Below are positions 49,801 through 60,478 of a DNA stretch of 64,000 bases, in pieces; positions within the stretch are counted from its first letter, which is position 1, and every line of letters starts with the position of its first letter. The translations under genes were made by a program, and so were the position numbers. The stretch comes from Sapria himalayana (Eukaryota; Streptophyta; Magnoliopsida; Malpighiales; Rafflesiaceae): positions 1 through 64,000 of the forward strand of contig JAREIK010005837.1 of assembly GCA_029783825.1 (NCBI GenBank), written 5' to 3'. The notes under the pieces were generated by a model that ran no database searches, had not been told where the DNA came from, and saw only the letters and a list, made by a program, of their open reading frames with translations.

Positions 49801-50538
49801 TTTTTTAAGTTATGTCACAGGTAATTGATCCTTCAAATGGAGATTCAAATATTTTCATTCAAAATCTAAGTAAATGACCATTTAGATATGTGACAACCTA
49901 TCCTGGGTATTTTGTTAATGGATATAACTTTCACACAATCGGGAACAGTTCTTCTAAAATAATAATGAATAGTTGTGTATGCATTAAAGGCTCATGTTAT
50001 AGTGGAGATGAGATTAATTATTTGGGTCAACTCAAAGAAGTTATTGAGTTGGAGTATCTTGGACTCAAAAATAACAAGATTATATTATTTAAGTGCGAGT
50101 CGTTTAATCCTACATGAAATGTGGGCACAAAGATTCATTCAGATTAAAAGCTAGTGAATGTTAACCATAAACACAGATATAATCGATATGAGCCATTTAT
50201 TATGGTAGTTCAAGCCACTGAGGTATATTATTGTATCTCGTGATAAGAGAGATTGGTGGGCAATTTGCAATATCAAAGATTGATCAAAATTTGAAGTACC
50301 AACATCATAATAAAGAAGTACAGACATAGAAATTGCACCAGCATTCTAGGAAGATGACATAAATAATATTGAGCCTTTGAATGTAGATGAAGATCCAAGA
50401 AATTTATGTGACTAAAATGGTGCCACAATAAAAATTGAAGATGATCAATTTCTATATGAAGATGTGTTCAAACTTCTATCGGAATCAGATAGAATATCAG
50501 AAGATCCATTGGAGGATGACAGTGATGTCGATAATTAA
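46853..50538 (+). pseudogene. TNP2-like: TNP2-type CACTA transposase pseudogene (E3), full domain order
   Basis: About 46.85-47.03 kb: Transpos_assoc remnant (WMYRW, then KCPYNHCKC). 47.05-47.33 kb: YHLAKYGFLPKYFVWIYH, then PPNPKAQKFYEM. 47.34-47.85 kb: transposase_21 core with LPGERIDCCLNGCMLYQGG, PRLQRLYASNTT and HPTYSPAWKHF. 47.85-48.25 kb: degenerate, with GPKNPKEMLDVFLQPLI. 48.26-48.71 kb: a 150-codon open piece with LFGWRNCSIFWHLAY and NLDVMHIEKYIFDN. 48.84-49.35 kb: DUF4218 with FFDSMEHLTVHLACEARIAG and NKAKVEGSICNTYLVEEAS. 49.83-50.28 kb: DUF4216 with YPGYFVNGYNFHT and EVIELEYLGL. An acidic tail ends at the stop codon at 50536-50538. In-frame stops (for example near 47470 and 47867) and intron-like gaps are present. 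It is the best preserved transposase copy here but not translatable as it stands. Confidence 0.9.
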
Positions 50539-50669
50539 ATTGTTATAATTTTATTATAAATTTAAACTATCAAAGACTTTTTATATTTTGTTGAAACCTA
50601 TCGGTGTATTTTATTCGAAAATAAATGCTTGTTCATCATATCCCTATTTTTTGTTCTATGTTTTATTTT

Positions 50670-52539
50670 GTACAGTAAATAGTGTGTAAAAGATGTGGAT
50701 GTGGCAGAGTTGGACGTGGACATAGAAATGAACAAAATTCATCTATTATGTTACATCATGTTGTAGAATTAGTACCATCTCATACCCACTATATCTAGAC
50801 TTAAACATCACAATCACCATCTCCATTTCTATCACCATCACCATCTTTGAGACCTCTACTATCACATTTATTAGATGTATGCCCACCACTCATTGTGCTT
50901 TCTACACACACTTTTGATCCATCTCTTTCTTCTGCACCACATTTTACACTGATTGTTCCCCCATTTATAATACCAATAACATCATCAAATGATGTGCCTT
51001 CCTTTTCAATCAGTGTAAAGTTAGAAATTGAGATTGTAGATGAGAGGTAAAAGATATATGTAAAAATGAATTGAAAAAAACATTTTGATGTTATTGTCAG
51101 TGGTTTTTTTAATATTGTTATGATTTGCTTGTTTTCAATGTTAGTTTTTTATTTGTACAATTTTATTTAATCTCACAAGTGTTCGACTATAATTATAATG
51201 GCTTTCAAAAAAATGACTGATTCTAAAGCTTTAACTTGGAAGAAAGTTCCTGAATCGACAAAAAAGTCATATTTTAATGACTTTTGGGTAAATATAACAA
51301 AACAAAAGCATGGAAAAATATTTATCTAATTAATTAATTTTTATGTTGGTTATTATTCAAGTAGTAAATAATTATGTTCTTGTAGTTAATATAAATTCTT
51401 TTGTCATTTTTTTATTTATAGAATCAGTGCACATTAACACCCAAATTTGATGGAAAGATAAAGTCATTATGGGAGATCAAAGCTGCTCAACAAAATTCTG
51501 ATTTTATCCATAAATTAAAGAAAATGAATGAAAGGCCTGCTTTTATATTTGAAGAAGATTGGCCCAAGTGGCTTAATTATTGGGACGAGCCAAATCTGAA
51601 GAAAAAAATCAAATATTGCCCGTAAAAATCGATGAAGTGAGGTAGCTAGACTAGGTACAGGAATCTTTCGACACGCTGGAGGTTCAAAGTCGAGCATTGA
51701 GCATGCTAGAGATTTGGTACAAATTTAAAATTCTAAACATTTCTATATTTTGTGGTTGTCCTAAAAGTCCAATAATTAAAATCTATGCATGGTTTTATTA
51801 ATTTTGTTAAATTTTTTTATCATTTGTTTTTTTAAGACTTAATAAAAACATATTCTAGGCTGGAGAATTGGGTCAAGATCTAAATTTTTATGAGATTTTC
51901 AAGAAGATGCATGTGAAGAAAGTGGATGGTCAGTATGTTGACAACAAGTCTCAGATGATTGATGTAAGAAATTGTTATATTAATTAGATTTTATAAAACA
52001 ACATTACATTATGAAAATTATTGAATACAAAATATTTATTTTATTTTTTGTATATCTAGAATAATTTTTTCTCTATTTTATCTCAGGACCTAATAGAGGA
52101 ACGTGTGACAGCTGCTCATCAAAAAGTTGTGGGTTCTATGGATCTTCAACCAAATAAGTATGATCCTATTTATTTGGAGATAATAAGAGGTCAAAAAAGC
52201 AGCGAGTGTACGAGAATCGGCTCTAAGGGGCTCGCATTTTATTGTAGGAGTCGTGCTTCTAATTCACTTGTCTCGGCAAAGGTGGATGAGGTGGTCAAAC
52301 AACAAGCATTGGAAATAAATGAACATATAGTAGTTATGAAGACCGAAATGAAAAAGAAAAATGAGCAGATAACTAATTTGATGAAAGAAATGCAAGAATT
52401 TAAAAAAATGAATTATGAGATGAAAGAAATTAAAAATGTAATGCAGCAGAAGATGTCCTATATTGAGTCACAGTTAGGGGCATTGGTGCAACCCATAGCA
52501 TTCAGAGATCTAGCTGGGAATCCTCGCAGGATAGGTTAA
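50670..52539 (+). pseudogene. Transposase_24 (Ptta/En/Spm second ORF) of E3, five exons, start codon lost
   Basis: Five exon-like pieces align one to one with the inverted copy at 56.57-58.43 kb. Exon 1, about 50.68-51.05 kb: basic start (GRGHRNEQN), then a Ser/Pro-rich stretch ending EIEIVDER. Exon 2, 51.18-51.29 kb: ALTWKKVPESTKKSYFNDFW. Exon 3, 51.42-51.71 kb: NQCTLTPKFDGKIKSLWEIK and PKWLNYWDEPN, with a stop. Exon 4, 51.86-51.96 kb: AGELGQDLNFYEIFKKMH, then DNKSQMID. Exon 5, 52.09-52.54 kb: DLIEERVTAAHQKVVGSMDL and a coiled coil of KMEMKKKNEQIT type. The ATG of the E4 copy (MAPKGRGRGG) is absent here. Exon 3 has a stop. Family role: accessory DNA-binding protein of CACTA elements. Confidence 0.82.
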
Positions 52540-53040
52540 CATTCCCTACAAATTATGAGGATGATTGAGTATGAGAATTATATCCGAACTGTTATTTATT
52601 TTTGTCTGTGTAGCAAAAAATTATGATATTTTTTTGCAGGTTTTTATTTTTTTTATTCTGGTTTTATTCTTTGCTTTTCTAATTAACCAAATTATAAATC
52701 TTTGTTGGTCACATTATGTGATACAAAAGAAAAAATTCTGATTCAAAGCATTCAGACATTACCATGGTACTAGTGCATGGGTCCCATCTTTATCGATTTC
52801 AACTTTATCAAAAAGAGGGCAAGTTTATCTTATCTTCATTATTCTAAAAACATGTTATTTGTGCACTCTCTTTATCTCTAAATATAATTTTTGGATATCT
52901 TTTGGATTTTTGTTGAAGGTGTATGATAATGAACTTTAATTTGTGTTGTTCATGTCTATAAAATTTGTTTTTATATATCTGTGAATATGTTTTTGTATCT
53001 CTGAATTTTTTTGGTAGTGTTTTAGTCTATTATAGGTATG
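52540..53040 (+). other. 3' region of E3 Transposase_24, shared with the inverted copy
   Basis: Non-coding. It matches, inverted, the sequence at about 56.05-56.55 kb (for example the AAGAGGG, ACATTATGTGATACA and TTTGGATATCTTT segments). This shows that E3 and E4 derive from one element family and that homology continues beyond the coding part. Confidence 0.7.
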
Positions 53041-53056
53041 TAAAAGCCAATTTTCA

Positions 53057-53390
53057 GTAGTGGTAGTCGTGGCAGAGGCAGTCGCGGCGGCGGCAGCTGT
53101 AACAGTGATGGCACCAGTAGTGACAGTAGTGGTGGCAGCTAGGCAGCGATGGCAGCAGTGGCGGCCACAGCCGCCACTGCCACTGTGGTAGCCACAATGG
53201 TGGTGGGGGTGGTAGTGGCAACACTGGCAGCAGCAGTAGTGGCAGTGACATCAGCATCGACAGTGGTAGCGGCAGCGGCAGAGATAGCAGAAGTGGTAGA
53301 GACAGCAGTGATGGCAGCATCTGCAATAGAACCAGCGGTATCTATGGCAGGAGCGGCAGCGAGAGCTGGAGCTCCTACAATGGCAACAAA
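53057..53390 (+). repeat. GGC/GTA-type triplet array (E3 module; complement of the GCC/TAC arrays)
   Basis: Imperfect trinucleotide repeat of GCA, GTG and GTA units. It reads as Ala/Val/Thr-rich on one strand and Leu/Pro- or Cys-rich on others, with no recognisable domain. It is the inverted counterpart of the arrays at 54.37, 55.53, 61.53 and 62.87 kb. Much higher in GC than its surroundings. Confidence 0.9.
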
Positions 53391-53673
53391 TGTCGTATAT
53401 ACATACGTATATAGTTAGTATATACGTACATATAATACTACAATATTTTATGTACATACTCATTATATATATGTACTCAATATATATGTACGCATAATAC
53501 ATATAGTTTATAGGAACATATGCTACAATTTATATGTACATATATTACAGTAATACATGTACGAGTGAAATGCTAGTATATTTGTACATATTTACTGCAA
53601 CAATATATATTTACCAAAACATTGTTTTTTTTTATTTATTTTGATTTTATTTGGTGGTTTAAATTTTGTACAG

Positions 53674-53864
53674 ATATGGTACCACATTGTTTTTCATATG
53701 AAGCTTGTATAAGTGAAGACATAATTCAACAAATATTAAGCATCGTGACTCGGACAGCATGTTCAGAGCAGAAAGTTGGTGATCGGAGGAGCAGAGGGAG
53801 AGAAAGCAACCTAAATGCATTGATTGATTATACTTTATGTACAATCGGTAGATACATTGATTAA
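53674..53864 (+). other. Terminal-exon-like module, copy a
   Basis: A T-rich tract ends in TTTTGTACAG, a good intron 3' splice site. It is followed by 191 bp reading MVPHCFSYEACISEDIIQQ, then KVGDRRSRGRES, and ending LIDYTLCTIGRYID and TAA. The same 191-bp block (or 184-194 bp) with acceptor and stop recurs five more times in this window. I do not recognise the family. It lies 3' of Transposase_24 on the same strand, so it may be an alternative last exon of that gene. This copy is the most open. Confidence 0.6.
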
Positions 53865-53881
53865 TAAGATATAATATATTT

Positions 53882-54060
53882 CACTACATGAAAAATTCCA
53901 TATAGCTAGGGAAAAATCCCATATAGCTACGGATCGTGTCCCTTTATCAAGTGCTTATTGCTAAATTTTAGCTACGGAATTTTCCCTAGCCAAAAAATTA
54001 GCGACGAAAAATTTCTTTGCTAAAAAAGAAAAATTCCGTTGCTAAAATAGCAAAATAAAT
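53882..54060 (+). repeat. E4 terminus and subterminal motifs
   Basis: CACTACATGAAAAATTCC, then repeated ATATAGCTAGGGAAAA, TAGCTACGG and TTAGCGACGA words. Similar to the E5 end at 60479 and to E2 at 34495. Confidence 0.8.
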
Positions 54061-54065
54061 GAAAA

Positions 54066-54114
54066 ATTTCATCACTTATAGAAGCTTTGTATGAGGAACA
54101 ATGCGGCATTATAT
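54066..54114 (-). other. Terminal-exon-like module, copy b (truncated)
   Basis: Minus strand: acceptor TTTTCTTATAG, then IMPHCSSYKASISDEIF, then cut off at the E4 subterminal region. It shows the same start as the other copies. Confidence 0.55.
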
Positions 54115-54365
54115 CTATAAGAAAATTAAACCACTCAGTCAAAAAAAAGTTATGTTTTGATACATATATAAACGTAGTATATATGTAAATATATACTAGT
54201 AATTCACTCGTAGATATATTACTATAGTATATGTACATATAAACAACAGTATTATGTGTACATATAATCTGAGTACAAATATACTTAGTATATACTTACA
54301 TAAAATACTACAGTATTAAATGTACATAAATACTGACTATATACGTACGTATATACCACATTTGT

Positions 54366-54772
54366 TGTCATTTCTGATGCTCATGCTGTCGCTGCCGCCC
54401 TTGCTGCTGCTGCCTCCACTGCCACCACTGTCGCCCCTACTATTGCTGCCTCCGTTGCCGCCGCTGCCATTGCTGCTGCTACTGTCGCAAATGTCACCGC
54501 ATCCTTCGCTGTCTCCGCTGCAATAGCTGTCGATGCTGTCATTGCTGCCATAGTTGCCATCGCTTCCTCTGTTGCCTCAGCTGCCTCCACTACAGCCATT
54601 GCCTCCGCTTCCATGGTTGCCGCCATAGCTACTGCCACCCATGCCGATGACGTTGTAGGTCCTGCTGAAGCCGCTACCAGTGCAGCTGCTTTTTGCGCCA
54701 CTACCGCCTCTGCCATCACTACCGCTACTGCCGCCATTACTACCATCGCTGCCGCAGCTACCTTTGATGATA
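54366..54772. repeat. GCT/GCC/ACC triplet array (E4, first module)
   Basis: About 400 bp of imperfect GCT, GCC, GTC and ACC units in an otherwise AT-rich context. Open in several frames (Ala/Thr/Val, Leu/Pro). Preceded by a TAC-rich stretch ending ATATACGTACGTATATA and followed by the conserved phrase TTTTACATACCTATAATAGG. Confidence 0.92.
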
Positions 54773-55072
54773 ATATGCTTTTACATACCTATAATAGGCT
54801 AAAACTCTACCGAAAAAATTTGGGGAACACATGCATATTCATAGATATATAAAAACAATTATTATAGACATGAACAAAAAAAAATTATACTTGAATGTAA
54901 TACAGTTAAAAAATATTTAATTAAATTATTTAATATTTTAAAAATAAATTTACGAAAAACATAAACTATAAATGAAAATTTTAAATTAACAAAAATTCAT
55001 TCAATAACTTATTCTAATACAATATTTTAAATAACAAAAACAAAAAAATATTAAAAATTATATTACATATTA
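54773..55072. other. AT-rich part of the E4 module
   Basis: Follows the triplet array and precedes exon-like copy c. Conserved in the E5 modules (near 62130-62420 and 63270-63560), including TAACTTATTCTAATACAATA. Confidence 0.6.
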
Positions 55073-55263
55073 TTAATCAATGTATCTACCGAATGTGCAT
55101 AAAGTATAATCTATCAATGCATTGATTTTGCTTTCTCTCCCACTGCTCCTCCGATCACCAACTTTCCACTACGAAAATGCTATCCGAGTTACGGTGCTTC
55201 GTGTTTGTTGAAATATGTGTTCACTTATACAAGCTTTGTATGGAAAATAATGTGGTGCCATAT
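55073..55263 (-). other. Terminal-exon-like module, copy c
   Basis: Minus strand: acceptor TTTCTTACAG, then 191 bp, the same length as copy a. It reads MAPHYFPYKACISEHIFQQ, then one in-frame stop, KVGDRRSSGRES and LIDYTLCTFGRYID with TAA. Shared length, frame and stop position support a once-coding origin. Confidence 0.6.
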
Positions 55264-55422
55264 CTGTAAGAAATTTAAACTACCAAATCAAAACAAAATA
55301 AATAAAAAATAACTATGTTTTGATAAATATATATTGCTGGAGTAAATATGTACATATATACTAGCATTTCACTAGTACAGTTATTACTTCAGTATATGTA
55401 CATATAAACTACAATATTATGC

Positions 55423-55466
55423 GTACATATATACTGAGTACATATATATACTCAGTATATATGTAC
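55423..55466. repeat. Perfect 18-bp inverted repeat (hairpin), E4 module
   Basis: GTACATATATACTGAGTA, an 8-bp loop, then TACTCAGTATATATGTAC. The same arms occur in E5 at 61425-61466 with a 6-bp loop. Both lie between the exon-like block and the triplet array. Confidence 0.92.
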
Positions 55467-55527
55467 ATAAAATACTATAGTATTATATCTACGTATATAC
55501 TGACTATATACGTATGTATATACCTCA

Positions 55528-56030
55528 TATGTTGTCGTTGCTGCTGCTCCCAGTACCCCTATTGCTCCAACTACCACTGCTACTCCCGCTACCGCTACCT
55601 CTCCTACCATAGTTGTAGCTGCCTCTCCTACCACTAGTGTCACTGCCGCTACCACTACCGCTACCATTGCCACTACGACTACAGTTGTCGATGCCGCTCC
55701 CGCTGGCGCTGCTCCTGCTACTGCTACTACTACCACTGCATGTGCTTCAGCTGCCACTGCCGCGACAGTGGGTGCTGTCGCTGCTGCTGCAGTGGTAGCC
55801 GGTGCTGCCGCTGCCGCTCCTGCCACCTCCACTGCTACCGTCGAAGCCACTGCTGCCGCCGCCGCCGCCACTGCCTCTTCTTCCGTTGGTGTCACTTCTG
55901 CCACGGCAGCCTCAGCTGCCACTGATTTTACCTCAGCCGCTGCTACCGATGCTGTAATTGCTGCCGCCATTGTCTTTTCCACTGCCGCCATAGCCATTAC
56001 TGTCGTCTCTTCCACTAGTGTCACTGCTGA
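55528..56030. repeat. GCT/GCC/ACC triplet array (E4, second module)
   Basis: About 500 bp of imperfect GCT, GCC, ACC and ACT triplets. Its complement is open for 190 codons of Ala/Val/Thr. I see no heptads, signal peptide or domain and regard the frame as a by-product of the repeat. Confidence 0.92.
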
Positions 56031-56569
56031 TTATGAGCTTTTACATACATATAATAGGCTAAAACTCTACTCAAAAAATTAAGAGACTCAAAAACATATT
56101 CACATATATATAAAAACAAATATTATAGACATTGACAAATACAAATTAATGTTTATTCTCAAACAACTTCACCAAAAATCCAAAGATGTCCAGCAATTAT
56201 GTTTAGAAATAAAGAGAGTGCAAAAATATAATGTTTTTAGAAAAATAAAGATTAGATAAGCTAGCCCTCCTTTTGATAAAGCTGAAATCGGTAAATATGA
56301 GACCAATACATTGGAAGGACCGTGGAAATGTCTGAATGATTTGAATCAAATTTTTTCTTTTCTCTCACATAATGTGTCCTGCAATGATTAATAATTTGGT
56401 TAATCAAAAAATTAAAGAACAAAACCAGAATAAAAAAAATAGATACTTGCAAAAAAAATATCATAATTATTTACTACACATAGACAAAAATAAATTAAGT
56501 TCAGAAATAAATCTTATACTCAATCATCCTCATAATTTGTTTGAAATGCTAGCCTTTCCTACGAGGATT
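56031..56569 (-). other. 3' region of E4 Transposase_24
   Basis: Inverted match to 52.54-53.04 kb in E3. Non-coding, AT-rich, lying between the triplet array and the last Transposase_24 exon. Confidence 0.7.
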
Positions 56570-58428
56570 CATAGCTAGATCTCGGAATTCTATTTGATGT
56601 GCCAATGCCGCTAACTGTGACTCCATATAGGACATATGCTGTTGCATTACTTTTAAATTTTTTAAATTTCTTGCATTTCTTCCATCAAATTAGTAATCTG
56701 CTCATCCTTATTTTTTAGTTTGGTCTCTATATCTACAATACGTTCATTTGTTTCATGTGTTTGTTGTTCGACCACCTCATCCACCATTGTTGAGACGGAT
56801 GAATTAGAAGCATGACTACTACAACAAAATGCCACTCCCTCAGAGCCAATTCCATACACTCGCTACTTCTTTCGACCTCCTATTATCTCCAAATAAATTG
56901 GACCATAGTCAATTGGTTTAAGATTCATAGAACCCTCAACCTATTGATGAGCAGCTGTCACACATTCCTCCATTAGGTCCTGAGATAAAATGGAGACAAA
57001 ACTATTCTAGATTTACAAAAAATAAAATAAAATAAAAATTGTGCATTCAAAATAATTTTCATAATGTATTGTAGTTTTATAAAGTCTAATTAATATAACA
57101 ATTTCTTACTGTAATCATCTGAGTCTTGTTGTCAACATACTGACCATCCACTTTCTTCACATGCATCTTCCTGAAAATCTCATAGAAATTTGGATCTCGA
57201 CCCAATTCTTCAGCCTATGAATATATTTGTATTAATTCATAAGCAAACAAATGATAAAAAAATTTATCAAAATTATAAAAACTATGTAGAGATTATATTT
57301 ATTGGTCTATTAGGACAACCACAAAATATAGATATATTTAAAATTTTAAATTTGTACCAAATCTCGAGCGTGCACGATGCTCGACTTTGAACCTCCTGTG
57401 TGTCGATAGATTTTTGTACCTAGTCCTGCAACCTCACTTCAGTGATTTTTCCTGACAATATTTGACTTTTTTTTCACATCTGGCTTCTCCCAATAATTAA
57501 GACTCTCAAGTCAGTCTTCCTCATATATAAAATCATGCATTTCTTTAATTTTCTTTAATTTTCTTTAATTTTCTTTAATTTTCTTTAATTTTCTTTAATT
57601 TATGAATAAAATCAGAATACCATTAAGCTGCTTTGATTTCTCATAATGATTTTATCTTTTCATTAAATTTGGGTGGCCATGTGCACTGATTCTATAAAAA
57701 AATGACAAAAGAATTTATATTAACAACAAGAACATAATTATTTATTGCTTGAATAATAAACAACATAAAAGATAAGTAATTAGATAATAATTTTTCAATT
57801 CTTTTGTTTTTTTATTTTTACTTGAAAGTCATTAAAATATGACTCCTTTGTCGATTGAGAAACTTTCTTCCAGGACAAAGCTTTGGCATCATCATTTTAT
57901 TGAAAGCCTTTGTAATTATAGTCGAACACTTGTGAGATGGAATAAAACTGTACAAATGAATAAATAACATAGAAAACAAGCAAATCATAACAATATAAAA
58001 ATACCACTGTCAGTAACATCAAAATTTTTATTCAAAATCATTTTTAAATTTTTATTTTACCTCTCATCCACAATATCAATTTCTAACTGTGCACTGACTT
58101 TAGAGGAAGGTACAACATTTGATGACGTCGTTGGTAATGTAAATGGGGGAACAATCGGTGTAATTTGTGGTCTAGAAGATTGAGATGTATCAAAAGTGTC
58201 CGCATGAAGCACAATTGGTGGTGGGCTTACATCTGATAAAGGTGTTAGTAGAGGTTTCAATGATGGTGATGGTGATAAAAATGGAGATGGTAATTGTGAT
58301 GTTGAAGTCATGATATGATGGCGATGAGGTGGTATTGATTCTGCAACATTATGTAACATACTAGTTGAATTTGGTTCATTTCTATGTCCACGTCCAGCTC
58401 CACCACGACCACGTCCTTTAGGCGCCAT
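56570..58428 (-). pseudogene. Transposase_24 (Ptta/En/Spm second ORF) of E4, five exons, start retained
   Basis: Starts at ATG 58428-58426 with MAPKGRGRGGAGRGHRNE, the usual basic Gly/Arg start of the family. Exon 1 (58.43-58.06 kb) is Ser/Pro-rich and ends EIDIVDER. Exon 2 is about 57.96-57.83 kb. Exon 3 (57.69-57.37 kb) contains PPKFNEKIKSLWEIK, then a 10-bp repeat expansion that breaks the frame, then DWLESLNYWEKPD and HTGGSKSS. Exon 4 (57.21-57.11 kb) has AEELGRDPNFYEIFRKMH and KKVDGQYVDNKTQM. Exon 5 (56.99-56.57 kb) has ECVTAAHQ, SEGVAFCCSSHASNS and a coiled coil (ETKLKNKDEQITNLMEEMQ). It pairs exon for exon with the E3 copy. The frame break in exon 3 and further shifts in exon 5 make it a pseudogene. 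Confidence 0.82.
57540..57601. repeat. 10-bp tandem repeat (TTTCTTTAAT) inside exon 3 of E4 Transposase_24
   Basis: About six copies of TTTCTTTAAT, where the E3 copy (near 51511-51520, complement) has one. The added length of about 50 bp is not a multiple of three, so it shifts the reading frame. A local expansion after E3 and E4 diverged. Confidence 0.9.
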
Positions 58429-58559
58429 CTACTGTACAAAATAAAACAAAGAACAAAAAATAAAAAAATGATGAACAAGCATGCATTTTCGAATAAAACA
58501 CACTAATAGATTTCAATAAAATATAAAACATCTTTGATAGTTTAAATTTATGATAAAAT

Positions 58560-58985
58560 TATAACAATTTAATTATCGACATCATTATCATCCTCCAATG
58601 GATCTTCTAAGATTTCGTCTGATTCCAATAGAGTACGAACTCATCTTCAGATAGAAATTGACCATCTTCAATTTTTACTAATGCACTTTTTTGTTGCGAT
58701 GATGATACTTCAAATTGTGATCATGCTTTGATCTTGCAAATCACCCACCAATATCTCTTTTCATGAGATAAACCCGGATATGTATAATAATATACATGAG
58801 CAGCTTGAACTACCATAATAAATAGCTCATTTCAATTATATCTGTGTTTATGGTTAACATCCATTAGCTTATAATTCGAATGAATCTTTGTGCCCACATT
58901 TAGTGTAGGATCAAACCACTCGCACTTAAATAAAAAATCATGTTATTTTTGAGTCCATGATACTCCAACTAAATACATAATTATA
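58560..58985 (-). pseudogene. TNP2-like: TNP2 3' end of E4 (DUF4216 part), truncated by the GATA array
   Basis: Minus strand: LEYHGLKNNMIF, then after a frameshift FKCEWFDPTLNVGTKIHSNY and DVNHKHRYN, then FIMVVQAAHVYYY and an acidic tail. This matches E3 at about 50.05-50.54 kb closely (LEYLGLKNNKII, NVGTKIHSD, VNHKHRYNRYEPFIMVVQA). Homology stops at about 58985 and GATA repeats follow within a few tens of bases. Confidence 0.8.
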
Positions 58986-59004
58986 TGCCATTTATTTATA
59001 TCTC

Positions 59005-60478
59005 ATCTATAGATAGAAATATACAAATATATAGATAGATAGATATATTGATAGATAGATAGTCAGATAGATAATTAGATAAACAGATAGATATATTGAT
59101 AGATATACAAATATATAGAGAGATAAATATATTGACAGATAGATAGACGGATAGATATATAGATAAAAAGATATATAGATAGATAGAGAGATAAAAGACA
59201 GACAGACAGATAGATATTTAGATAGATAATTAGATTGATAGAAAAATTAATAGAATGATTGATATAAAGATTTATAGACATAATAATAGAAAGATTAATA
59301 GACATAATAATGGATAGATTGAAACATAGATAGAAAGTGAGATAAATAAAAATATTGATAGAAATATATAGATACATAGATAGATAGATAGAAAACTAGA
59401 TATACAAAAAGTTTAATAGATAGATAAATAGATAGATTGAGAGATTATTAGACAGCTAGATAGATAATTAAATAGTTTGATAAATTATTAGATAGTTAGA
59501 TAGATTAATAAATAGATAGAAAGATAGATAATCAAATAGATAGATAGAAAATTGGATATATAGTTTGAAAGATATAGAAACTGATAGTTAGATTGATATA
59601 TATATATAGTTAAATAGACATAAATATAGACAGATAGATAGATTCAATGAAAGATAGATAGATTCAATGAAAGATAGATAGATAGAGAGATAGACAGATA
59701 GATATATAGACAAAATGATAATTTAAAAGATAGACATAATGATAGATAGATAGATATATAGATTGATAGACAGAGAAATAAAAATAAAGATAAATGAACA
59801 GATATACAAATAGACAGATAGATAGACATGTAGTTAGATAAAAACATATACAGGTAGAAATGTAGATAAATAGATAGATAGATAGAAAGACAGACAGATA
59901 GATAGATATATAGAAAGTTATATAGATATACTAATAGATAGATAGATAAACAGATAGATAGATTGAGATATAGATAGACAGCCAGATTGATAGAAAGATA
60001 TACAGATTGATATACATATTGATAAAATGATTGATATACATATCGATAGATAGGTTGAATGATAGGTTGATAGACAGATAGATAGACAAATAGATAGATA
60101 GATAAATAGATAGATTGATAGATAAAAAGATAGACAAATAGATTTACATATATATAGACAAAAACATAGACAGAAAGATAGATAGATATATAGATAAATA
60201 GACAGATAGATAAAACAATATAAATATAGATAGACAAACAAATAGACAGACAGATAGACATATAGATAGATAGATAGACAGACAATTAGATTAAAAAAAT
60301 AGATAGAAATATACACAGCTAGGTTGATAGATAGAATTGATAGGAGATTGATAGTATATTGATAGAAAGATTGATAGACAAATAGATAGATAGACAGACA
60401 GACAGATAGATAGATAGATCCATAGATATATATAAATATAGATACTAAGAAGGTAAGTATATAGATAGATAGATAGAT
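59005..60478 (-). repeat. GATA tetranucleotide array (complement of TATC)
   Basis: About 1.47 kb of GATA units with GACA, AATA and GAAA variants, similar in divergence to the TATC arrays on the left but in the opposite orientation. It lies exactly between truncated E4 and the terminus of E5. The minus-strand Y/L/S/I frames are artefacts. Confidence 0.95.

Larger units (their letters stand above)
46580..53881 (+). mobile_element. CACTA transposon E3, plus strand
   Basis: Contains TNP2 (46.85-50.54 kb), Transposase_24 (50.67-52.54 kb) and one 3' module (53.04-53.87 kb) in order. It is cut at 53882 by the CACTACATG terminus of E4. Its own termini are not visible. The left boundary is uncertain and may lie to the left of repeat block C. 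Its genes are close relatives of those in E4, which lies inverted to the right. Confidence 0.72.
53882..58990 (-). mobile_element. CACTA transposon E4, inverted relative to E3, truncated
   Basis: The left terminus is CACTACATGAAAAATTCC, followed by ATATAGCTAGGG and TTAGCGACGA subterminal motifs. Then come two 3' modules (54.07 and 55.07 kb), Transposase_24 (58.43 to 56.57 kb) and the 3' end of TNP2 (58.99 to 58.56 kb), all on the minus strand. The element stops abruptly where the GATA array begins, so more than 3 kb of TNP2 and the right end are missing. It appears to have inserted into the 3' part of E3; the matching remainder of E3 was not found. Confidence 0.75.

Noticed and set aside
46853..50538. 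An active, complete TNP2 transposase gene
   Set aside because: Although the domain order is complete, several stops remain that introns do not easily explain, so it is called a pseudogene.
59005..60478. GATA repeats as evidence for a sex-linked region
   Set aside because: GATA-type arrays are enriched on sex chromosomes in some organisms, but nothing else in this window bears on sex linkage.
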